A stretch of 64,000 bases of DNA from Codonopsis lanceolata (GCA_013146195.2 CM028377.1:24939817-25003816); one strand, 5' to 3'; shown: positions 12,085-23,578, counted from the first letter of the stretch. The notes: generated from the letters alone by a model not told the origin. Numbers and translations are program-made.

Positions 12085-12437
12085 GTTCATTTAAAAAATG
12101 GATTCTATCAAAGAGGAAATTAAAAGAAAAGAAAAAATAATGGTCGTTATTGGCCCCTTAAAGTCAAGTAACGACAAATTAATCACATGTTCATGATTTT
12201 TTGAAGGGTAGAGTTATCACGTGGCATTTGAGGCACATCTTTGAATTCTCGTCGTGACAAAAAGTTAAGTACGACTATTTTATGAAGATCTTTTGTAAAT
12301 GAAATTTTTTTTATTTGATGCATCATATGTTGATGAATTGAGTAATAAAAAAATAAGGTTCAATCTTACGAATTAATGAAGATCTGTAAAACGGTTTTCT
12401 ATAGAAAACCTACCCTTAGGTTATTCATAGTCATTTA

Positions 12438-13214
12438 CTCTTTTCATTTGAAAAATATCGTTTGAGTTGATTTGACACACAGTTTAAAAAAATATATTTG
12501 ACTGAATTATTAATATTAGAATAGTATGTGGAATCCTTTAAAATATATGAATATGTGACTAAAAATTAAATTGATGTTATAAAAAGTAAGGTTCTAAAAT
12601 TTGCTAGGCAGACGCTAGGCACCAGACCAACGTCTAGCGCCTAGAGTGCCTATGCGGGATATAAGTGGGGTCTAAAAATAAGACATAATATCTGATTTTT
12701 AATATATTTTTTATTATAACCTAATTATTAAACATAAATTTTTTAAATATACTAATAATAAATATCACCTAATAATTTAAAAATAATAATTATATTATGA
12801 TGTTTAATTTTAAAAGTAAAACTAGAATTTAATATTATCTAAGGTTCAAAATATTACAAAAATAGTCAATAGTTCAATTATCCATAGGTCCGTTAATAAT
12901 TTACAAATTACAAAAATAATTTAATAATTTGAAATTAATATTTATTATTATTATTTTAAAAACCCAAAATAATATTATTTAGTGCCAAAATTAAAGTAAA
13001 AAAACTAAAAAAATAGGAAAAATCAGCAGTTGGCCGTCTAGGCAGTTCCTTGCCCACCTAGCCGATTTTTTTCGTCGATTTGCCAAATTTCTAAGTATCG
13101 AGGTGGTGCCTAAGCCGATTTTTAGAATACTGATAAAATAAAACTTAAAAAAAAACAATTATTTTGAGACAGATGAAAAATAAAAACAATACAATAATTT
13201 TGAAACAGAGGGAG
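12438..13214. mobile_element. Stowaway-type MITE, interrupted
   Basis: The left part (TA-CTCTTTTCATTTG..., 'ttgatttgacacacagttt') and right part (...GAAACAGAGGGAG-TA) match the intact Stowaway copy at 36181-36438. TA duplications lie at both ends. The middle is displaced by the hAT-type MITE at 12587-13132; without it the element is ~230 bp. Confidence 0.75.
12587..13132. mobile_element. hAT-type MITE inside the Stowaway element
   Basis: The ends TAAGGTTCTAAAATTTGCTAGGC and, reverse complemented, CAGTATTCTAAAAATCGGC form inverted repeats of the common plant 'ttctaaaaatcgg.ctaggc' type. The flanks ataaaaag (12579-12586) and ataaaata (13133-13140) match at 6 of 8 positions, as expected for an aged 8-bp TSD. 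Confidence 0.7.
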
Positions 13215-13216
13215 TA

Positions 13217-14534
13217 TTAAAAATGCTATAATCCGCTATTTGATATGGAAGCAAGATCGCTTTCTACATCAATAAGTTTGTTTATTTGTGTATTTTGATT
13301 GGAAGATGATACCACACCACTAATAATGAAGCGATATTATCGTTGTATGCAAATTTACTCGAGTTTTATAGGTTAAAAAAAATGAAGAATGATATATTTG
13401 TTTCATCATACCTTGTCAATTTTTTTTAAGTTTGTCACTATATCACTTTTTGAGTATAATTATCATTATAGTTTCATAAAAGATTATAATTTGTGTCATT
13501 GTTTCAAATCGTGATCTACTCTATTCATTTAAAGAAGAGTTCATGTTTAAAAAGTCTAAAAATTAAAAAATATATTAATGTCATGAAATTGATAATAGTT
13601 GTAAATATATTTTAGCATGACTAATATGCTTACAAAACAAGTGAAAATTTTAAAAATTAATTTTTGAAAGTAAACTTTGTAAGAAAAACATCTCAAAATA
13701 GAAAAATTGATTGTTTGCCCCGAAACAGTTGAAGTAGTTCTTCATAAAATTAAGAAAAATCCTGGTGTTGAAGACAAAATGTATGTAAGGTGGACGTACA
13801 TCAAAGCATCTCTAATACCAATGTGGATGTGAAAAAAATTAGATGTCACTTAGATTTACACTTTTTTTTATAGAAAAAATTTCTTCAATACAAATATGGA
13901 TGATGAGTGTGGATATTATGTAGCAACTAAATTTGTTCACATTATAGATAAAAATGTTAATTTTTTATATTCTACTTGAGTTGAGGGTATGGATACATCA
14001 TTAGTCATCATTATTCTTTTTAAAAACGCATTGTTCTCTTTTCTTTTTTCTTGTTTTTTTTTTAATTTTATCAAATATTACTTTAGTGGTAGGACGCATG
14101 TAATAAAAGATGAAATATATATTTGTATTAAAGAAAATCATTTTAATTAAATGTAAATGAAGAAAAAAAAAATTAACACATATAACTAAGAGTGTTAATT
14201 ATTCATAAATACATAAGATCAAATCCACATTTGTATCGATGATTTTATCGTTAACGAAATTCTCATGTTATGTTATTATATAACAGTGCAATCAATGTTG
14301 TAAAATTAAAGTTACACCTTCTTTTTGTGATACCGTCCAATCGTCCATGACTTCATTGACTTGGATAGGCACTTCGGCGGTTAACAACCATGCGTGTATT
14401 GTCTGTCTACGTGTCAAGTTAGTTGTTTTAATACTAGATTTTTTTAAATTTATTTTTGGAGTAATACTTGAGTTATCCTTTGAGTACATAATATTGTATA
14501 CAAAATGATATACGCATATTTAATAGAAGTTTTA
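13217..14534. other. Intergenic, AT-rich; no gene recognised
   Basis: No ORF of interest and no repeat end that I can define. The stretch is visibly AT-rich with many short homopolymers. Confidence 0.5.
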
Positions 14535-15004
14535 GAGATAATTGCAAAAAAAACCCTGACCTATTTTGTGTTTTGCAAAATTAACCTCATGTTTTGATTT
14601 TCGACAAATTGAACCTCCACCTATTTTTTTTTTTTTGCAATTCAAACCTTCCGTTAAAGTGGAGTTAATTTTTTAACGTGATGATGAGTTGGCTGCCCAA
14701 TTGGCGGTGACGTGCCTGAACCTTCCAGCGATATTTCGCGTTTTTCATTGCAAATTAAACCATGTACATTTGTTTGTATTGCAAAAACAACCTTGGTCAA
14801 ACCATAGTTTATTTCCTTGGTTTTTGATTGCAAAATAAACCCTGTACATTTGTTTGTATTGCAAAACCAACCTTGGTCAAACCGTAGTTTATTTCCCGCC
14901 ATTTTGATTGCAAAATAAACCTTAAACATTTGTTTGTATTTGCAAGATGAACCTTGGTCAAATTAATTGTTAATTCCCGCCTTTTTTATTGCAAAGTATA
15001 CCTT
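14535..15004. repeat. Left TIR of the MULE
   Basis: Pairs with 16866-17347. The outer ~150 bases are unique; the inner part consists of ~85-bp subrepeats, each carrying TTTGTTTGTATTGCAA and CCTTGGTCAAA. Confidence 0.85.
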
Positions 15005-16865
15005 GTCATAGCCTAAGTGCTGCTGTAATTACAAAATGACACTTCTGCAGGGTCTCTCCAGGTCATCGAAAATTTGCCACTAATTTGTGGCCTCCCGTTC
15101 GCCAAGCTCCATGAATCGACAACTCTTGAGAAGGATCATTACCATCGATGTTGCTTCGGACTTGTCGAGGAACAGAACTGGAATTTGAGTTCGAGAATGC
15201 TGGCGAACTTTCTCCCAAGCGAACTCTGTGGAACTTGGAGGTTTTCTTTGGTTTCTTACTCCCTTCCCAGTCTTTTTAGACAGTAGCTTGACTGAGAATC
15301 ATTTTGGCTTCTAGACTCTCTTGAGGGATGATCGGTGAGAACTCAAGCTAGCTTGTCAGTTAACCTCAATTTTTGATTTGCCCTTATCGAACGATACCCA
15401 TCTTTTGATAAAATTAATCCGTCTGCATTTCGGAAGGTTTGTAGCTTGAATGCAATTCCCTCACCACCTTACAATACTCTGCCAAAGCGACATTAGAAGT
15501 GCCATCATCTTCACACTTTTCATTACCTTTCTTTGAGCCTTTTTGTGCTTGCTGCTCTTTGCCGAGATATCTTGTCGTGTAGACCATTGCTCACCAAACA
15601 TGGGTTGGAAGCCTCTAGAAGTTCCTTTGCTTCGAGGATCGGGGCAAAGTCTAGCCATCTCAATAATAAGATGTGACAAGTCAAATTGATGCACATATGC
15701 TAGATATTCACTGTTTCAATTATACCTGTCGATATTCTACGAGATATTTCTCAGCGAGAATATTTGTCCTCGTCATAACCTAAGCAAGCACGAATTCTTT
15801 CCACCAAAGATTTGTTAGCGGTGCGGATATCTTCCACCTTTCGCAGAGGCTGGCTACTTCTCGTCAATTTGTTCGCAGAAATGGAAGGAAAATCGAGATG
15901 TGGCCAATTTGTTTTGCAGAAAGCAGGCGGAAAATTAGATGTGTCGGATTTATGAGAACCTCCACTTCCATGATTTTGCACCAAGGATTTCTTGGAAGTA
16001 TGAACATCTTCGAGCTTTGAAAAAGGTGGCTACTTGAAGCCGATTTATTACTTTTGTTGCATATATAGGAGGAAAACCGGATGAGAAAGAGTTAGAAGAA
16101 CCCCATTCACAAGATTCGAACTGGGTAGAGTGGTTGCCCTTTGTTTCTACCGGTGGTATTCACGATGAATTGCCGAGGAATTTTTGATATAACCCCATTA
16201 GGCATTGCGGCTTTATTTTGCCCGAGCTTGCATGATTAGGAGTAAGGGCATTTCTGCTGCGGCTTCGATTTTGTGAGGAGCTCGCGAGATGGCCCAACTC
16301 CATTTCCAGTGCGAGGTCACTGTGGAACCAGCGGCCGATGATGTCACATGCATTCCCGTGCTTGATGTACGACTAGAGGTAGATGTACTCATTGATGAGA
16401 TGGGTCCGATCCACAGCGAGCCAAGCACGATAAGAGTTAAGGACATTGGCGGCACCACATGCGGCGAGGCGGCGACCATCTTGTTCTTTCTTGCCACTCG
16501 GAGGCATTCCTCGATGTTTGTTGACTCGCATAGATCCGAGGAGAGGAGGAAATGAGGACTCTTCTAGCGGTGCATTCAGGAGACCGGACCGAGATAAGTT
16601 TGGAACCTAGATTGCTCGAGAATCTATTGTAGTTAACGATGAAAATGGTCTAAGAATGGAATCGGCTTGATGTCTACGTGATCGAAATCGGCTAGTACAG
16701 AAGGAAGACCCACGAGATATATCGGCATTGGCGTCTCAAGGCGGCTTGAATGGCCAAGGACATTTGAGTATCCGAGTAATCGGGGCGATGCTCCCGTCCT
16801 CTCCGACGACGATCTTCCTCGACACTTCGTTCAAACCGGGAAGCTAGTTGGTATACGCTTGTAAA
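15005..16865. other. MULE cargo, GC-richer, origin not recognised
   Basis: The open frames here are short (16213-16497 minus, 15751-15984 minus, 15461-15694 minus, 15074-15286 plus) and none matches a family I know. The minus strand between 16555 and 15400 gives the longest run of plausible codons, interrupted by stops, as a captured and decayed host gene would. That reading is an inference from composition and position only. Confidence 0.4.
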
Positions 16866-17347
16866 GTAATCAAGGTTTACTTTGCAATAAAAAGGCGAGG
16901 AATTAACAATTAATTTGACCAAGGTTCATCTTGCAAATACAAACAAATGTTTAAGGTTTATTTTGCAATCAAAATGGCGGGAAAATAAACTACTGGTTTG
17001 ACCAAGGTTGGTTTTGCAATACAAACAAATGTACGGGGTTTATTTTGCAATCAAAAACGGCGGAAATAAACTACGGTTTGACCAAGATTGTTTTTGCAAT
17101 ACAAACAAATGTACAGGGTTTAATTTGCAATGGAAAAACGCGGGAAATATCAGTTGGAAGGTCTTGTGCCACGTTAGCTGCCAACTGGGCAGCCAACTCA
17201 TCATCACGTTAAAAAAATTAACTCCACTTTAACGAAAGGTTTGAATTGCAAAAAAAAAAAGGTGGAGGTTCAATTTGTCGAAAATCAAAACACGAGGTTA
17301 ATTTTGCAAAACACAAAATAGGTCAGGGTTTTTTTTGCAATTATCTC
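16866..17347. repeat. Right TIR of the MULE
   Basis: Inverted copy of 14535-15004, including the subrepeats; ends ...GGTTTTTTTTGCAATTATCTC at the 9-bp TSD. Confidence 0.85.
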
Positions 17348-17707
17348 GAAGTTTTACTTTTTAACCCAAAGTAGATTCTATAAAATTTTACATCATTTTA
17401 TGCATAAAATTAAATATTTTTTCATTTTAAAAAAAGTAGGTCAAAACAAGCTTCATTTTTTACATCTCAACTCATTAACAAATAATGGATAAAATCAAAT
17501 AAATTCGTCTTTAAAAAATACGCATGCAACAATCTATTCCAAGTTTTTGCCATTAAAAATATCTTCAACACACATATTAACAAATTAATTAATTATATTA
17601 TTAATATTATGATACTGCGTTTTTTTTTTTTTTGGAAGAATACTAATATGAGATCCATCGATAAATGTGAGAGTCAAATCAAAGATAAATAGTAGAAATA
17701 ACTTTAA

Positions 17708-18445
17708 GGGCATCCCCATTGTATTGTTTGCTAACTTCTTAAAGGATTGAAAATTGTGCCAACTTGCCACATAGCCTATTATTTTGGCCAACTAGGAAAG
17801 AATAAGTGAACCAACTTCCTCCTTAAGAACCTGCAACTCTTTAAGAACCCTTGTGGACGGGTGTGAGAGGACATCAAGCCGGTGTGTGGGGGGTGGGTGG
17901 GTGGGGGTGGGTGGTTTTATTTATATTAAATAGTGTTAAATTTAATATTTTTTGTGTGTAAGTTGTGTAAGAATAGTATATAATGGGAAGATATATTTTT
18001 AAGTGGGTAGGGCATCACCATTGTATTAAAAACCAACCTCCTAATGCTTTGGTTTATGTGTTAGTGGCCACCTAGATGGACACATAGGAGAGAGAGAGAG
18101 AGAGAGAGAGAGATAGCTTCCTATTGAGGAACCCAAAAACGGAAGAGGTGGCGGTGGTATCGGTTGTGTGGGGGAGTGGGGGGGAGGAGGAAGGAATTTT
18201 TATTTTATTTGGGTTGATGTTTTATTTAATATTTTTTGTGTGAAGTTGTGTAAGAATAATATATAATGAGAAGATTTATTCTTAAGTGTGTAAGAAAGAG
18301 AAAAAATGTGTAGGTGGCGGTAGGATCAGGTTAAGTTGATATAAATTGCAACATTAGGGATGCTCTAAGAAAATAAAAATATGTAGCAATGGCGGTAGGA
18401 CCCAGTTAAGAAGTTGTATTAAGAATATACACATTAAGGATGCTC
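17708..18445. mobile_element. Tourist-like (PIF/Harbinger) MITE, outer copy
   Basis: The left end GGGCATCCCCATTG and right end ...CATTAAGGATGCTC are imperfect inverted repeats flanked by TAA (17705-17707 and 18446-18448), the PIF/Harbinger-type TSD. A second copy of the same family (18010-18365) interrupts it. Confidence 0.7.
18010..18365. mobile_element. Tourist-like MITE nested in its own relative
   Basis: Starts GGGCATCACCATTGTATTA and ends ACATTAGGGATGCTC followed by TAA. Its segment 'tttgtgtgaagttgtgtaagaat' (about 18230) matches the outer copy at about 17955, and the outer copy resumes after 18366 with 'aagaaaataaaaatatgtagcaatgg'. A GA microsatellite lies at about 18092-18112. Confidence 0.7.
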
Positions 18446-18448
18446 TAA

Positions 18449-19078
18449 TAAAAGTAGAAAAAGATGAAAAAGTAAAACACTTTTAAAAATAGATTGATAT
18501 ACCTTTTAAAAAAGGAGGGGGATTACCCCATTGTAAAATTCTACCAACAGGGTGTTACATTATTTTCACGGATTGGAGACTATCTAGTTATTTGGTAGTC
18601 CGATTTCCTTTTACATATGTTTTAATATTTTCTTCATTTCTCACGCGCTATTTTACTTTAGAATATTGAATCAAAAAAATTATTTAAGAATTTTATATTT
18701 TTTACTCATAATTTTTAATTTTACTTCCATAAACTTCATATGTTCTTAAAATAAAAATTTGACGTTTATTTTTTTAATTTTTAACTCATCGTACTTTTTG
18801 GTACAACAAATTATATGATTTCAAAAAAAAATTATGTCAATTTTTCATTTGAAAAATAATTTGTTTAACTCATAAAATCAGACAAAGCAACAATTTAGGA
18901 ACAGACATATAAGCATTTTATGTAGGCTTAAACATTTTTTTAAATTTAATCAACTCCAAGTATATTCATATATTCCAAAACTATTTGAGTTTAGAACGTA
19001 AACTATTTAGTCGAAACGTAACGAGTACATTACTTGTATTTAAACCGGTAAAAACTTATGAAAAATCTATCTATCTAT
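18449..19078. other. Intergenic, AT-rich; no gene recognised
   Basis: No supportable feature. The last bases (tctatctatctatatatata, ~19063-19080) resemble a Helitron 5' start but could equally be simple repeat. Confidence 0.45.
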
Positions 19079-19537
19079 ATATATAATTGGTGAGGAGCAT
19101 TATGATTGTGACATCTTATCACCTTTTGATAAATCTTCATTGTAAAGTATTCATATGGAGCCTGGAGACTTTAAAAACTTTTGGTTTTCTAGTCATTAAC
19201 TAATATTAATACATAATAATAATCAATATGATAAAATATACTAGTATTAGTATATATAACTTTTTCTATTGTTAATAGTAGAAGGCTTAGAGCATTCACA
19301 ATGGTGGATCTCTAAATCACTCTTCAAACACCTCGTTTTCTGTTCTAATTACATTTTTTCAACACTCCAAAAAAGAATTCACTCCAATAAGTATTCTCTC
19401 TATATTCATCTAGAAACTTAAAATCTATCAAATATTAACTAACAAACCTAACTACAAATATATTTTTCATCATTTTTATTTTTATTTTTCCACCACAATT
19501 TGATGAAATGTTTTATATTTTAAATTTATAAAATATA

Positions 19538-19715
19538 CTCATTCCGTTCTGGACAAAGATTCCCCGTTTGAAAGTTAAACTTTTTAAGAAACTGACACTT
19601 TTAATAGTTCATTAGTAATAAAATGACTTTGTTATGCCTTAATTTTTGAAAGTGAACTCTTTCAATTAAACATCTAAAAGTGGAATAGTGGACTCTTTGC
19701 CCGGAATGGGGGGAG
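19538..19715. mobile_element. Stowaway MITE (nested)
   Basis: TA-flanked, with ends CTCATTCCGTTCTGGACAAAG and (reverse complement) CTCCCCCCATTCCGGGCAAAG. 178 bp, no coding capacity. Confidence 0.75.
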
Positions 19716-19855
19716 TAAATAAAATATGTATCTTTCTAGATCTATATAATTGATAAATAAAAATTTATGATGATGTAGTAACACAAAGAATTCTTTTTGG
19801 GATGTTTCAATTGCTTGCAACGAAAAAAAAAAGCATAAAGAAAAAAAAAGTTATA

Positions 19856-20025
19856 CTCACTTCGTTTTGGGCAAAGAGTCCACTATTCCATTTTGAAATA
19901 TTTCAGTTAAAAAGTTCACTTTAAAAAATGAAGGCATAAAAATGTCATTTTATTACTAATAGACTACTAAAAGTGTCATTTTATTAAAAAAAATTAACTT
20001 TCAAACGGGAACTTTTTGCCGAATA
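19856..20025. mobile_element. Stowaway MITE, second copy, right end eroded
   Basis: Starts TA-CTCACTTCGTTTTGGGCAAAGAG, homologous to the copy at 19538. The right end (...ctttttgccgaataaatag) has lost the terminal bases. Confidence 0.6.
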
Positions 20026-20379
20026 AATAGCGTAATTAATTTTTAATAAAATAAATTTCAACATGGTGAAATATTAATTGGAAAATACTAGCAATATTGT
20101 ATTTGGAGAGATAGTGTGACTATTCAAGGTAAATCACTCTCCTAATTAGAAGAGTGACTTACTTGGTTTTAGAGATAAAGTGTCCATTTGATTCATTATT
20201 GTAGGCTTAGTTGGAGTTAAAAATCTCTAAAAATGGGTTTGGAAAGTGGGTTGTGTCTCCCTCGTGGATGATCTTATATTTAAAAACATCTATAATTAAC
20301 ATTACTTCTAATTAATGTGAGATAAAACTCTTCAAGGTGAGACATTACTTCTAATGACTCACTTTTAACACCATACTTT

Positions 20380-20940
20380 AAACATTGATATCTTATTCAT
20401 CCAAAATTTGATTTGAACAAATACATATATCATTTCGATACTATTGCCGAGTAGAACACATTTACATTATTACTTTTGCCAACAAACAATGACACGTAAA
20501 GAAATTTGTGTCTCAAGTCGCACAATTTCTTTCACTAAAACACTAATTTTTAAAAAGTATTATATTTTAAGTCTTGATATCTTATTCATCCAAAACTCGA
20601 TTTGGATAAATAAATATATCATTGTGATGCTCTCAATGAATAGAACACATTTGGCATTACATTCGCCAACAAACAAATGACACGTAAAAAATTCATGGCC
20701 TCAAGTTGTACAATTTCTCTCACCAAAACACTAATTTTTTTAACAAGTATTATACTTTAAGTCTTGATATCTTATTCATCCAAAACTCGATTTGAACAAA
20801 TTAATAAATATATCATTTCGATGCTCTCACCAATTTAGAACACATTTGCATAATTACCTTCACCAAGAAACAAATGACACGTAAAAGTTAATTGGGTGCA
20901 TCAAGTTGCACAATTTCTTTCATTAGAAATAATGTCTCAC
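20380..20940. repeat. Three tandem ~190-bp repeats (foldback loop)
   Basis: The phrase TTGATATCTTATTCATCCAAA recurs at about 20385, 20574 and 20764. Each copy then carries 'tagaacacatttgca' and 'caaatgacacgtaaa'. The reverse complement of the same unit occurs three times at 50520-50960. Confidence 0.85.
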
Positions 20941-21043
20941 CTTGAAAAGTTTTATCTCACATTGGTTAGAAGTAATATTAGTTGTAAACGTTTTTAAATA
21001 TAAGTCTTCTACTATTGACAATAGAAGAAGTTATATATATTAA

Positions 21044-21458
21044 CTAGATCGTCATGCTCATGCCTATGGCACGATGCCAGTATATTTGATTTTGTCAATT
21101 AAAATCACAGTACCTAAATAGAAGTTGTGATTTAAAAAATATGTTACAGTTGAGGGGTACATTGGTTCAAGTGATAGTTGAAGGATTGATGTTTTATAAA
21201 AGGTGACAGTTCAGAAGATTAATCGCAATGTGTGACTTTCTAACGTGAAGATAAAACCTATGGAGAAGAAAAATGAGTGACTGTTCATAATATTAATTGT
21301 AGGGGGTGACTTGTTATATAGAAAGAAAAAATAGGGAGCTAAAAATGGATAACTACTCACACATGTGAATGTGAGGGTGAATCTCAACCGTTAAAATTTT
21401 TAAGATAATTTAATCTCACCTTTGAATAGCCCTAATCAATTACCTAACTATTTTATAA
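21044..21458 (-). mobile_element. Helitron-like insert with 3' hairpin and CTAG end
   Basis: On the minus strand the sequence ends in a hairpin (TCGTGCC-ata-GGCATGA, 21074-21058), then 10 bases, then CTAG (21047-21044) followed by T. This is the layout of a Helitron 3' terminus (stem-loop ~10-12 nt before CTRR, insertion before T). It interrupts the right arm of the foldback. The 5' TC start is not clear. Confidence 0.55.
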
Positions 21459-21959
21459 TATATATACTAATACCCCTTATCATATTGATTATTATTATGT
21501 ATTATTATTAATTAATGGCTAGAAAACCAAAAGGTTTTAAAGCCTCCACGTGGATGCTTTACAATGAAGATTTATCAAAAGGTGGTGAGGTGGCACAACC
21601 ATAGTGCTAATCACCAATTATATATTTATACACACATGTTGTCAAATTGTAGGTGGTGTCAGTGGATGAAATGCGTTTAGTTGCGAATACATGATTGATT
21701 TTTTCGGTTTCATGGAACAATTATCTTTATTAGCTCTTAGTGTTTATTTACTATGTTTAGATTTTAGGTTCAACTTTGTTTTTGTTATGTTTTTTTTTTC
21801 TTTTTTTCTTAGAAGATGTTGGTTAGTGGATGTTCAAGTATTAGACTATATATGTTTTTTGGATATACTGGTTAAAGATAAATTTGTATGACATTATTAT
21901 GTTTTAATATTAAAAAGTTAATTTCAAATGTCTTGATTTTCTTTTTTTAAGTGTATGTT

Positions 21960-22513
21960 TTTTAGTGGCATGTGAATATTGATGCCTATTATAGTGGTAT
22001 ATGCGAAGCTTCTTAGGACGCCAGAGTTCCAAATATTGTTGGGGCATGACTGTCCTATAATTTAATGTTGAGACACCCAATCCCGTCCTATCAAGTGGTA
22101 ATATTGAGATGCCTAAACGTGTCGTATCATAGTATGGTATTAGGACGATAAACTTTGTCCTATCAAGATGATATATTAGGACGACAAAATTCGTCCTATC
22201 AAGATGCTATATTAGGACAACAAAATTCGTCCTATCAACATGATATATTAGGACGTTTTTTCTCGTCCTATCACACTACTATATTAGGACACAATAGACC
22301 ATTGTTTTAAAGAGATATTAGAACGTTCTTTATGGGACGATTAAAGGCGCTCTAACATATATACTTTATTAAGTTGCCCACAAGTGTCCTATTAACTTTT
22401 TGCTATCCCTTTAGATAGGATGACTAAATTTGCGTCCTATTAAATAAGACGTCCTATAAAGCTGGATTTAAGGACACAATCGAGCGTCCTTAAAAACACT
22501 TTTTGTTGTAGTG
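21960..22513. mobile_element. CACTA (En/Spm) element terminus with subterminal repeats
   Basis: Ends ...TTTTTGTTGTAGTG, the reverse complement of the CACTACAACAAAA terminus. Inside it, the motif (t)taggacgNNaaaNttcgtcctatcaNNatgNtatat recurs several times (about 22130-22290), with further CGTCCTAT/AGGACG copies to 22490. These are the expected subterminal transposase-binding repeats. The opposite end is not found in the window; the left limit is approximate. Confidence 0.75.
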
Positions 22514-22741
22514 ACTGCTGGAACAGTTTGTCTTCCTAGGGTTTCTAGGAAGTTTATTTTTTTAATCTCACGTTTTCTTTACCTGTTTTTCTGTGGGTTT
22601 TTGCTCTCCAAGACTTGTTGTCTTGTGAGAGTGTTTGTTTTGGTGATTTCACATAATTTTTGTAAAACAATTCATCTTTTTTAGTGAAATCTTTTTGGCC
22701 ATGAGGCTAGATCTATAAGCATAGGCTTGTAGATTGTTTGG
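22514..22741 (+). mobile_element. Truncated Copia LTR fragment
   Basis: Matches positions ~29475-29711 of the 5' LTR of the complete element ('ctccaagacttg..gtcttgtgagagtgt', 'tttcacataa.ttttgtaaaacaattcatc', 'ggccatgaggctagatct'). Only the 3' third of an LTR is present, with no PBS after it. A CACTA end abuts it on the left. Confidence 0.75.
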
Positions 22742-23578
22742 AAACTGAAAGTGAGTGGCTGGAACTTGGAAGAGTCAAAGAGGAGACTAAGGAGTGAGGA
22801 GTACTCAGTTACTCACCGACGGGGACTGCACTGCGACGCGTCGGCGACGGGCAGACACAGAGGCGGCAGAGCAGACTAGGTAATTTCCTTTCTCTGTTTC
22901 TCCAGTTCTTCAATCTTCACTTAATCACTTCAATTCTGCTTTCTGCTGTTCTGCATAGGAAATTCCGAAATTAGGAATACCAAATATTTTGGGTTCTCCG
23001 TTCTTCTGTAGTTCTGTACTTCTGTTTTGTTCATGTGGCCAGTGGGCTGTGGGAATTGGGATTGGGAATTAGGGATTTTCGGAGTTGTCAATTGTCATTC
23101 ACTCATTTGTGGTTGTGGGGTTTTTGACTTTTGACAAAAATCACAAAATCATATGTTATGCTGAATTTGCTAGAAAGTGGAAATTGTGGTTGTGGGGTTT
23201 TTGATTTTGACAAAAATCACAAAATCATTAAAGTCTTAAGTCTATGTTATGATGAATTTGTTGGAACCATTAAATATTTTTTTGTCATTTTGTGTAGTTG
23301 ATTAACTAATTTGATAGCTTAATTGATAAATTTGTTGGAATTGTTTCTATTTATCCGAAATTATGGCTTTTGATTTTTGAATTTGACTATTTGAGGTTAA
23401 AGTCTGATGAATTTGCTGGAATTTGTTTGTTTGTTGCGTTAGAGTCGTTGAGTCGCATTGTTGGGAATTAAAGTTTATGATGAATTTAATTTTTGAAACA
23501 TATTAATATGATAAATGACTATTAATTTAAGGCTTTTGGTCTTTTTAACTGGGTTTGACGTTTTGCTTTTGAGGGAAT
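22742..23578 (+). other. Leader region of the hAT element
   Basis: Non-coding. A locally GC-rich block (22820-22880, with 'cgacgcgtcggcgacgggcag') ends in AG/GTAATTTCC, a plausible splice donor, as in the untranslated leaders of related hAT elements (inference). A ~80-bp direct duplication with 'gtggttgtggggtttttga' occurs at about 23108 and 23188. No 5' terminal repeat recognised. Confidence 0.45.

Larger units (their letters stand above)
14535..17347. mobile_element. Mutator-like element (MULE), non-autonomous, long TIRs
   Basis: The element is bounded by GAGATAATTGC... and its mirror ...GCAATTATCTC. It is flanked by a perfect 9-bp TSD GAAGTTTTA (14526-14534 and 17348-17356), the Mutator signature. 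The inverted repeats run about 470 bp each (14535-15004 and 16866-17347). Each contains about three tandem ~85-bp subrepeats built on acatttgtttgtattgcaa and ccttggtcaaa. The interior is 1.86 kb, clearly GC-richer than its surroundings, and I find no MURA-type transposase in it. This fits a Pack-MULE-like non-autonomous element. Confidence 0.88.
19290..20273. mobile_element. PIF/Harbinger-type MITE splitting the left foldback arm
   Basis: Flanked by TTA on both sides (19287-19289 and 20274-20276). The ends GAGCATTCACAATGG and (reverse complement) GATCATCCACGAGGG are imperfect inverted repeats. The uninterrupted right arm shows 'agaagacttatatttaaaaac' across the junction, which gives the empty site. 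Two Stowaway-like MITEs lie inside. Confidence 0.7.
19079..21630. mobile_element. Long foldback element with nested insertions
   Basis: The left arm is 19079-19289 plus 20277-20350. The right arm is 20930-21043 plus 21459-21630. Read outward-in, both arms show the same order: 'ataattggtga', 'ccttttgataaatcttcattgtaaag', 'cttttggttttctag', 'tattagtatatata', 'tctattgt.aatagtagaag', 'cttatatttaaaaac', 'aatgtgagataaaac'. The loop (about 20380-20930) is three tandem ~190-bp repeats. The left arm is split by a Tourist-like MITE (19290-20273) and the right arm by a Helitron-like insert (21044-21458). The same arm and loop units occur amplified at 49139-50960. Superfamily unassigned. Confidence 0.7.

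Noticed and set aside
13610..13650. Copia RNase H-like end (T-N-M-L-T-K-Q-V)
   Set aside because: Only eight residues match and neither side continues the similarity.
16289..16555. 88-codon plus ORF in the MULE interior
   Set aside because: Overlaps an equally long minus-strand ORF; without a homology match neither can be called a gene.
19063..19085. Helitron 5' end (TCTATCTATCTATATATATA)
   Set aside because: Suggestive, but a simple TA/TCTA repeat can mimic it, and no 3' terminus in the same orientation follows.
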